Assembly (NCBI GenBank): GCA_964415975.1
Contig: CAYQCN010000016.1
Coordinates: 1 to 17,572, forward strand
DNA: 17,572 nucleotides
Reading direction: 5' to 3'
Source of the DNA: CAYQCN01 sp964415975
GTDB taxonomy: Bacteria; Patescibacteriota; Saccharimonadia; QS-5-54-17
Below, in pieces: positions 13,020 to 17,572 of this stretch. Within the stretch, counting starts at the first letter, position 1, and every line of letters starts with the position of its first letter. The translations under genes and the position numbers were made by a program. The notes under the pieces were generated by a model, which saw nothing but the letters and a program-made list of their open reading frames with translations, was not told where the DNA came from and searched no databases.

Positions 13020-14267
13020 CTAATTCCACATATCCTCATCAAAGTCGTCCATCCACTCGCCTTCCATATCATCCTCTTGGTCAAATAATTCTCGCTCTTC
13101 TTCTGTCGTAGATTCATTGTTCCAACGATCATCCTGTTCGCCGCTCCATTCATCCTCCCAGTCGCTATCTCTATCTTCGAGCGACTCAGGTAGTCCGCGA
13201 TTTTGTTGCGAGTTGCCATCAATAGCATCTCTTTCTTTCTGTAGAGGAAACAACATATAGGCTAAGGCCAGCACCACTACCAACCCCAGGAGTCCATAAC
13301 GCCGAGCAAGACTTAGGCCGCCTGCTACACGCTTGTTTAGATAGTCGTTTCCATATAGCAATACCGCACCCCAAAGTAGCAGGGCGCTAAACAGCCCTAT
13401 AGACAGCCCTCTTACCGCATCAGATGGATCAGCCCCTTCAAGTCCGATGCCACCGATCAAAGTAGCGATGCCGCCAACAAAAGCCACGGTTGCGCCCAAT
13501 GCCGAGAGAGATACCAAGACTATAAATATTGCCAGGAAAGCCTTGCGCCACTTATGCTGCTTGACTGCAGGCGATGAAGACTCTGTAGTGTAGCACCTAC
13601 TGCCAAGCACCCAAGCAAATACAGCCAGCACTAAGGCTGAAGATATCTGTATTAGTGAGTTGTTGTAAACCGTCTCCGCCCTCCAGAAACTCTGTTCATA
13701 TGAACCTATAGAATTAACTATTCCCGTAAAGAAAGATACGGCTATGCCGAGTAATATTCCAGTGATTATCAGGTACAACAAATACTCTATGAGATATGTC
13801 TTGTGTTTTAATTCGTTAGTGGCTGGTCTGGCCATAGTAGCGCCAGATGCTGAAGATGAACTCATATCAGTCGAGCTGCCTGGAGCTGTTTGCGGAGCGC
13901 CACCCGAAAAGACTGGACTAGAAGCTTGGTTGCTCGGCGGAGTTTGGGCGCTTGTCGTATTACCGCCTGGCTGATTAGGCTCAAAAACTTGGTCGGCACC
14001 AGCCGGTTTAGTTGTTACGCTGTCATCATGCACAGATTTATTCTGCCCATTCATATTCACATCGCTCGAGCCGACATCGGCCTTGCCAGCACTGGGACCA
14101 AAAGATGCCTGTCCGACCATGGGAGCCTGCACCTTGCCTTCAGTCTCTGGCTTAGAATGATCATTTTGTTGTGACGATGGCTGATATGCATTCTGTGTAT
14201 TGTCTTGCTCGGGCTTGGGGTCGTTTTGCAGTGGTTGTACCACTCTATTGTTTTTGTTGCCTTCCAT
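13020..14267 (-). CDS. Multi-pass membrane protein with disordered N-terminus and acidic Trp-rich tail (possibly DUF5671-like)
   Basis: Of 415 residues, the first 150 or so are low-complexity (Pro, Ser, Gln, Asn, Gly) and look disordered. About five to six membrane segments follow between residues 155 and 345 (near 158-180, 205-222, 240-270, 283-303, 318-338). The last 60 residues are strongly acidic with five Trp residues, each next to acidic or polar residues, ending MWN. The membrane core loosely recalls DUF5671 proteins; I hold that weakly. Function is unknown. The ATG at 14267 has GGAGAG about six bases upstream, and a promoter lies at 14299-14328. Both soluble ends are probably on the same or opposite faces depending on segment count, which I cannot settle. 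Confidence 0.8.
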   Translation of the reverse strand: MEGNKNNRVVQPLQNDPKPEQDNTQNAYQPSSQQNDHSKPETEGKVQAPMVGQASFGPSAGKADVGSSDVNMNGQNKSVHDDSVTTKPAGADQVFEPNQPGGNTTSAQTPPSNQASSPVFSGGAPQTAPGSSTDMSSSSASGATMARPATNELKHKTYLIEYLLYLIITGILLGIAVSFFTGIVNSIGSYEQSFWRAETVYNNSLIQISSALVLAVFAWVLGSRCYTTESSSPAVKQHKWRKAFLAIFIVLVSLSALGATVAFVGGIATLIGGIGLEGADPSDAVRGLSIGLFSALLLWGAVLLYGNDYLNKRVAGGLSLARRYGLLGLVVVLALAYMLFPLQKERDAIDGNSQQNRGLPESLEDRDSDWEDEWSGEQDDRWNNESTTEEERELFDQEDDMEGEWMDDFDEDMWN

Positions 14268-14298
14268 GCAGTCTCTCCATGTTTAATTTATTGCGTTA

Positions 14299-14328
14299 AT
14301 TACATCAAACATGACCACTTTCAGTCAA
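14299..14328 (-). promoter_or_regulatory. Promoter of the 415-residue membrane protein gene
   Basis: TTGACT (14323-14328) and TGTAAT (14299-14304) on the minus strand are 18 bp apart. The start would be near 14292, 25 bases before the ATG. It begins directly after the Smr gene and no terminator separates the two units. Confidence 0.65.
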
Positions 14329-14348
14329 ATCGATTAGCTAAGTATCTG

Positions 14349-14606
14349 TCACTTGAATATTACAAACAACCGTCCATGGTTGTCTTTGTCTTTATCTAAA
14401 CGATGGTAACGACTCTTGATAGATTTTTGGTTGAGAAATTGCAAAACCCGCTTTTTGAGCTGGCCGCTGCCTTTGCCATGTATGATCTCTACTCGTTTAG
14501 CGCCTATCTCTTCAGCTTCATCAATTATAGAGTTTAGCGCCTGGTCTATAGACTGCTTGTCGTTATATATATCGTGCAAATCAAGTGTCAGCTTGCGATT
14601 AGACAT
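14349..14606 (-). CDS. Stand-alone Smr domain protein
   Basis: An 85-residue protein that is almost entirely one Smr domain, the module found at the C-terminus of MutS2 and in small nucleases. The core is visible: LDLHDIY at 8-14, a helix, then VEIIHGKGSGQLKKRVLQFL with the HGKGSG turn, and a final strand LFVIFK. Smr domains bind and may nick branched or structured DNA or RNA. The usual LDLHG is LDLHD here, a small change at the active-site loop. It lies 22 bp downstream of the ABC permease with AAGGA before the ATG, so it is probably on the exporter transcript. A functional link to the exporter is not evident. Confidence 0.9.
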   Translation of the reverse strand: MSNRKLTLDLHDIYNDKQSIDQALNSIIDEAEEIGAKRVEIIHGKGSGQLKKRVLQFLNQKSIKSRYHRLDKDKDNHGRLFVIFK

Positions 14607-14628
14607 TCGTCAGTCCTTATGTGTCAGA

Positions 14629-15426
14629 TTAACAGCCTACATCGCGCCGGTTAAAGCCAACCACCGACATCAATAGCCCCAAAACAGAAACCGCCGACAA
14701 TAGCAAAATGTTGCCTAAGCTGACATCTCCAGCTACAACCCCCGGCCCATCATAATAGTAAAGCAAAGAAGCATACCGCATAGATTCTATCGCCTCCACC
14801 ATTACCGCTAGCGTATTGCCAAAATAGCTAATCGTGAAAAAGGCAGCCATCACCCCAACAGCTAGGCCACGCTTGCCGCCCCAGGCAGTGATAGCTAGTG
14901 CCAGCAAGCCAAAACTAAACGCCAGGCTGGCTGCAATCACAGAAGCCCACCAAGCATCTACCAGGCTGACGTCAAAGTCTACTAGAAGGGTCGACAATGC
15001 CACGCCCATCCAGGTCGCAGCAGCTGCCAACAAAAGGATAGTCGCTAAAGCCGCTATTTTCTCAATTATTATTCTTGTCCTTGAAGTTGGGGTCGCAAGT
15101 ATCAACTCTATCGTGCCGGTCTCTTCTTCTCTAGCGATCGCCGAAGCGCCAAAACCTATTGCCAATATAGACAACCCGAGCGGCAACATCAGGCTGTAAA
15201 GTTCGGCACCCAAAAAACCGGCCGGAGACGTTATATCATTGATTTCTCCTACCAAAGCCTGGAATATATCCGGCATATCATCTGCTAGCGCTTCAAATCC
15301 TTCTATATCATCTATCGATGGGTACAAAAGCCCGATAAACAGAGCAAAAGCAAATAGACCCAGACTCCAAAATACGATAGCCTTACGCCTCTCATGTAGA
15401 GTTTTAATATAGATTGAGCTGAACAT
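14629..15426 (-). CDS. ABC-2 type transporter permease
   Basis: A 265-residue membrane protein with about six segments (near 17-36, 75-95, 117-140, 155-180, 185-208 and 238-258) and the ABC-2 permease landmark: a cytoplasmic coupling stretch AIAREEETGTIELILATPTSR after the second segment. It would form the channel of an exporter with the ATPase encoded just upstream. Its ATG shares one base with the ATPase stop codon (TAATG), a clear sign of translational coupling. GAGGG lies upstream. The substrate cannot be read from sequence; relatives export antibiotics, lipids or unknown compounds. Confidence 0.9.
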   Translation of the reverse strand: MFSSIYIKTLHERRKAIVFWSLGLFAFALFIGLLYPSIDDIEGFEALADDMPDIFQALVGEINDITSPAGFLGAELYSLMLPLGLSILAIGFGASAIAREEETGTIELILATPTSRTRIIIEKIAALATILLLAAAATWMGVALSTLLVDFDVSLVDAWWASVIAASLAFSFGLLALAITAWGGKRGLAVGVMAAFFTISYFGNTLAVMVEAIESMRYASLLYYYDGPGVVAGDVSLGNILLLSAVSVLGLLMSVVGFNRRDVGC

Positions 15427-16328
15427 TAGCCCAGACCCTCATCGTAATAATGCATAAATACATCTTCTAGGCTGGTTTCAAGCTCAGTAAAGTCCAATAA
15501 TTCATAATCAGAGAGCGCGCTGAGCAAAGCCTGAGGGGATCCGGTCACCGCTAGATTAATCCTGTCTTTATATAGACTGTCGGGCTCTGCTTCAGATACT
15601 CCTTCAGCTTGTCGTAGCCTATCTAAAGGAGATTTGTCCTTGAACCTCACCTGGTATCTACGCAAATTAAGCGACTCAATTTTATTTATATCTTCAACCG
15701 CCACCAGTCTACCCTTGCGGATAAAGGCCGCCCTATCACACAATCTCTGCACTTCATGCAAATTATGCGAAGATAAAAACACCGAACGTCCATCTTGCCT
15801 AGTCTCATCGACTATATTATAAAATTCCCTCTGCATGAGAGGATCCAGACCGCTAGTCGGCTCATCTAGAACTACTAGGTCGGGCTTGTGCATGAAAGCC
15901 TGTATTATTCCAATTTTCTGCCGATTGCCTTTTGATAGCTCTCTTATTGGCCGGTCTAGCTGCGCCTCAAGCGACTCAGCCATTTGGGTCACATACTCCC
16001 AGTCTGTCTTGCGACCAAGTGAGGTCATATATTTCATGAGCTGCATGCCGCTCATATCCGGATAAAGCGCGATATCGCCCGACAAATATCCTAGCCTTTG
16101 CTTGATAGACAGACTATCTTTTGCAGTGTTGAAACCAAAGATTTCGATATTGCCTTTACTGGGACGAATAAAATCCAATATGAGCCTAATCGTCGTCGTT
16201 TTACCGGCTCCATTTGGGCCTAAGAAGCCTAGCACCTCACCTTTGCCTAGGGTTGTAGATATATTCTCGACACCTACGTCGCTACCATAATACTTACTGA
16301 CACTATCTATTTTTAGCAGGTCGCTCAT
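15426..16328 (-). CDS. ABC transporter ATP-binding protein (ABC-2 exporter)
   Basis: The ATPase of the exporter. Its 300 residues carry Walker A GPNGAGKTT at 37-45, signature LSKGN at 131-135 (a common variant of LSGGQ in this subfamily), Walker B LVVLDEP at 151-157, and the switch His188 in SSHNLHE. A DUF4162-like C-terminal extension runs from about 225, typical of drug and bacteriocin-type ABC-2 exporters. The ATG at 16328 has no Shine-Dalgarno. A promoter TTGAAT-18-TGTAAT ends eight bases before it, so the transcript is probably leaderless. It heads the operon ATPase-permease-Smr. Confidence 0.94.
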   Translation of the reverse strand: MSDLLKIDSVSKYYGSDVGVENISTTLGKGEVLGFLGPNGAGKTTTIRLILDFIRPSKGNIEIFGFNTAKDSLSIKQRLGYLSGDIALYPDMSGMQLMKYMTSLGRKTDWEYVTQMAESLEAQLDRPIRELSKGNRQKIGIIQAFMHKPDLVVLDEPTSGLDPLMQREFYNIVDETRQDGRSVFLSSHNLHEVQRLCDRAAFIRKGRLVAVEDINKIESLNLRRYQVRFKDKSPLDRLRQAEGVSEAEPDSLYKDRINLAVTGSPQALLSALSDYELLDFTELETSLEDVFMHYYDEGLG

Positions 16329-16336
16329 AGTTATAT

Positions 16337-16366
16337 ATTACAACAACAATGCTGACAAAGATTCAA
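16337..16366 (-). promoter_or_regulatory. Promoter of the ABC exporter operon
   Basis: TTGAAT (16361-16366) and TGTAAT (16337-16342) on the minus strand are 18 bp apart. The start would fall within about two bases of the ATG at 16328, giving a leaderless message. Confidence 0.6.
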
Positions 16367-16629
16367 ATCCATAAAATAGTGGACAAAAATGAAGCCCATG
16401 CAGCTGCCCAATGTTGATAGCGTAATTTGCGTTGGCACAATGTAGCAATAACTCCGACTTTATAAACACTCTAGACTTTGGCTCCTATATATATTTGATA
16501 TGCGTAAGCAAGCTCGCATCCGTTGTTGTCAAGTCGCCAAACTCTAATTCGAGCCTAGGGTAGTTAATTGCTTTAATAGTTTAAGTTTCGTCTTTAGCAA
16601 AGTCGCAACAAACAAAAATCACAAATTAC
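16367..16629. other. Gene-free stretch, nothing recognised
   Basis: The 389-bp gap between the ABC operon and the 101-residue gene holds the two promoters listed at its ends. The middle contains no open frame with a ribosome site beyond about 20 codons, no tRNA cloverleaf that I can fold, no intrinsic terminator and no long repeat. It is the longest gap in a very compact region, so a small RNA cannot be excluded. Confidence 0.5.
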
Positions 16630-16658
16630 TTGCTAATATCTACTTTTTGTTTTATAGT
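16630..16658 (+). promoter_or_regulatory. Promoter of the 101-residue membrane protein gene
   Basis: TTGCTA (16630-16635) and TATAGT (16653-16658) are 17 bp apart. The leader of about 50 bases contains a short inverted repeat (CACTG at 16672, CAGTG at 16684) and then a GAGGAG ribosome site. Confidence 0.65.
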
Positions 16659-16717
16659 ATAGTTTACATTGCACTGTTTATTGCAGTGTTGATTTAAGAG
16701 TTGTTGAGGAGATTGTA

Positions 16718-17023
16718 GTGGATAGTGCAGACAAAAAACTGCTAGTAGTTCATGAAGCAATGATGGCACTTTCGTTTTTGTTGGCTTCGGCCGGCTCTAT
16801 GCTAAATGCGCCGATCTATGCGGCGCTTGGCATCATGCTAGCTGGCAGTGTAATGCTTGATGGAGCTTTACGTGAAATACGATTAACTCAACTTGAGAAA
16901 AAAAGAAACCAGCTACAAACAGTAACGTCAATAACGCCTCCAACTCTTCAGCAGCCCATAGCCGCTACAGTCACACAGCCCGAAGAATTTCCAGAAGCCC
17001 CACGCACTCTGCTGTGGGACTAG
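16718..17023 (+). CDS. Small membrane protein, unknown function
   Basis: A 101-residue protein starting at GTG, with GAGGAG six bases upstream and a promoter before that. Two closely spaced membrane segments (about 10-28 and 31-47) form a hairpin, followed by a basic helix (LREIRLTQLEKKRNQ) and a Pro/Thr-rich tail ending LLWD. The basic helix after the second segment should keep both ends in the cytoplasm by the positive-inside rule. I recognise no family. It is the only complete gene on the plus strand besides the methyltransferase. Confidence 0.8.
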   Translation: MDSADKKLLVVHEAMMALSFLLASAGSMLNAPIYAALGIMLAGSVMLDGALREIRLTQLEKKRNQLQTVTSITPPTLQQPIAATVTQPEEFPEAPRTLLWD

Positions 17024-17084
17024 GAATTGAAGTTTAATATATTGTGGTCATTATTTTGCTAGGTCTGCAATAAATACTGAGCAG

Positions 17085-17572
17085 CTAAGGCATCAATGAT
17101 TCAGGCAAAGAGTCATAACAAGTATTAGCCTCTGCATCAGCAAAACAGTTGTCATCAGGATCAAATACCACAGTTTGCTCTACATCTGGAAATTGGCTCA
17201 GGGTCTGTGTTATTTGCGATAGAGCTGTTATATCTGCATCGCCTTCACCATAATTTACAGTCTCACGACATAGCTGGATTAAAAACGTGCCATCTTCACC
17301 GTCTATCTTAAAGTCTTCGCCATCACATACCGACTCACTGCCCTCAGCCATCGCAAGCTCGGTATAAAGCCCAGAACCAAGCTCTTCTTCACTTGGCCCA
17401 TCAATCATCTCTTCAATACTAAATGCAATCAGATCAGTCCTATCGGTTGTGCGTTCAGCCTCTCTGAGAGCTACAGGATCCTGCGTTGTAACCGCTTCAT
17501 CGCCAAAGCTGACGTTAATGGCCACCATATTGTCACCACCCCCCTGCAAAGCTTCATCCGGTAAAGAAGTAT
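17085..17572 (-). CDS. GerMN-domain protein, N-terminus beyond the window
   Basis: The frame is open from the right edge to the stop at 17085, so the true start lies outside; a TTG or GTG inside the window should not be taken as the start. The visible 162 or so residues match a GerMN domain: a first strand VAINVSF, the segment PVALREAERTTDRTDLIAFSIEEMIDGPSEEELGSG (read as PVALREAERT then IEEMIDGPSEEE), and a second half with FLIQLCRE, ITALSQITQTLSQFPDVEQTVVF. GerMN domains occur in spore germination and lipoprotein-type envelope proteins, including in non-spore-formers. Four cysteines could pair outside the cell. Expect an upstream signal or lipoprotein anchor. The role is unknown. Confidence 0.75.
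   Translation of the reverse strand, partial: TSLPDEALQGGGDNMVAINVSFGDEAVTTQDPVALREAERTTDRTDLIAFSIEEMIDGPSEEELGSGLYTELAMAEGSESVCDGEDFKIDGEDGTFLIQLCRETVNYGEGDADITALSQITQTLSQFPDVEQTVVFDPDDNCFADAEANTCYDSLPESLMP

Noticed and set aside
12994..13025. Plus-strand TTGACA at 12997 as a divergent promoter
   Set aside because: No -10 box at 16-18 bp spacing and no plus-strand gene follows.
14834..15199. Plus-strand 121-codon open frame opposite the ABC permease
   Set aside because: Antisense shadow of a well-supported permease with no start signal of its own.
16329..16717. Possible tRNA in the long gap (TTCGAGCC near 16550)
   Set aside because: No matching T-stem, anticodon arm or acceptor stem could be drawn around it on either strand.
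1..17572. CRISPR arrays, insertion sequences, phage or integron features, recoded TGA
   Set aside because: No spaced direct repeats, transposase, integrase or att-like repeats were seen, and TGA serves as a stop for genes such as the Smr protein.

Overview
The window is a gene-dense, mostly housekeeping stretch of a bacterial chromosome. Several things fit a small-genome Patescibacteria/CPR member, most plausibly Candidatus Saccharibacteria (TM7). These are the compact spacing, the many short orphan membrane proteins, a short NusA with an acidic tail instead of extra C-terminal repeats, an L19 with an acidic tail, and a PBP-like C-terminus at the left edge. The assignment is inference from recalled protein character and was not searched. 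TGA, TAG and TAA are all used as stops, so the code looks standard. I see no tRNA, rRNA, CRISPR array, insertion sequence or phage gene.

Layout. The left edge holds the 3' end of a probable penicillin-binding protein (+). From about 10,900 down to 706 nine genes all run on the minus strand: an orphan acidic protein, rplS (L19), rnhB (RNase HII), yraN, an M13 metallopeptidase, nusA, clpC, a membrane-anchored putative zinc protease with coiled coil, and radA. clpC carries a perfect CIRCE operator, so it is probably HrcA-controlled. A SpoU/TrmH methyltransferase (+) diverges from the orphan gene at 10.95 kb and overlaps tail-to-tail with a two-gene membrane module (CAP-domain protein plus an 81-aa membrane protein). 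Next, all on minus, come an 87-aa single-pass protein with its own promoter, a likely operator and an intrinsic terminator, a 415-aa multi-pass protein with disordered ends, and an ABC-2 exporter operon (ATPase, permease, stand-alone Smr protein). A 389-bp gene-free gap precedes a 101-aa membrane protein (+). The right edge cuts a GerMN-domain protein (-).

Regulatory picture. Promoters are readable by eye: TTGACA-like and TATAAT-like boxes spaced 17-18 bp, or extended -10 boxes. Genes fall into two classes. Some have clear Shine-Dalgarno sequences (nusA, the 163-aa orphan, the 87-aa, 415-aa and 101-aa genes, yraN). Others have none but carry a -10-like box only 6-9 nt before the start codon (the 317-aa protease, M13 peptidase, rplS, ABC ATPase, perhaps radA), which predicts leaderless mRNAs.

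Most of the window is ordinary core genome. No undescribed multi-gene system is obvious. The best leads are the CIRCE-embedded clpC promoter, the putative leaderless class, the HEMLH membrane protease beside clpC, the palindrome over the 87-aa gene promoter, and the CAP-domain membrane module.
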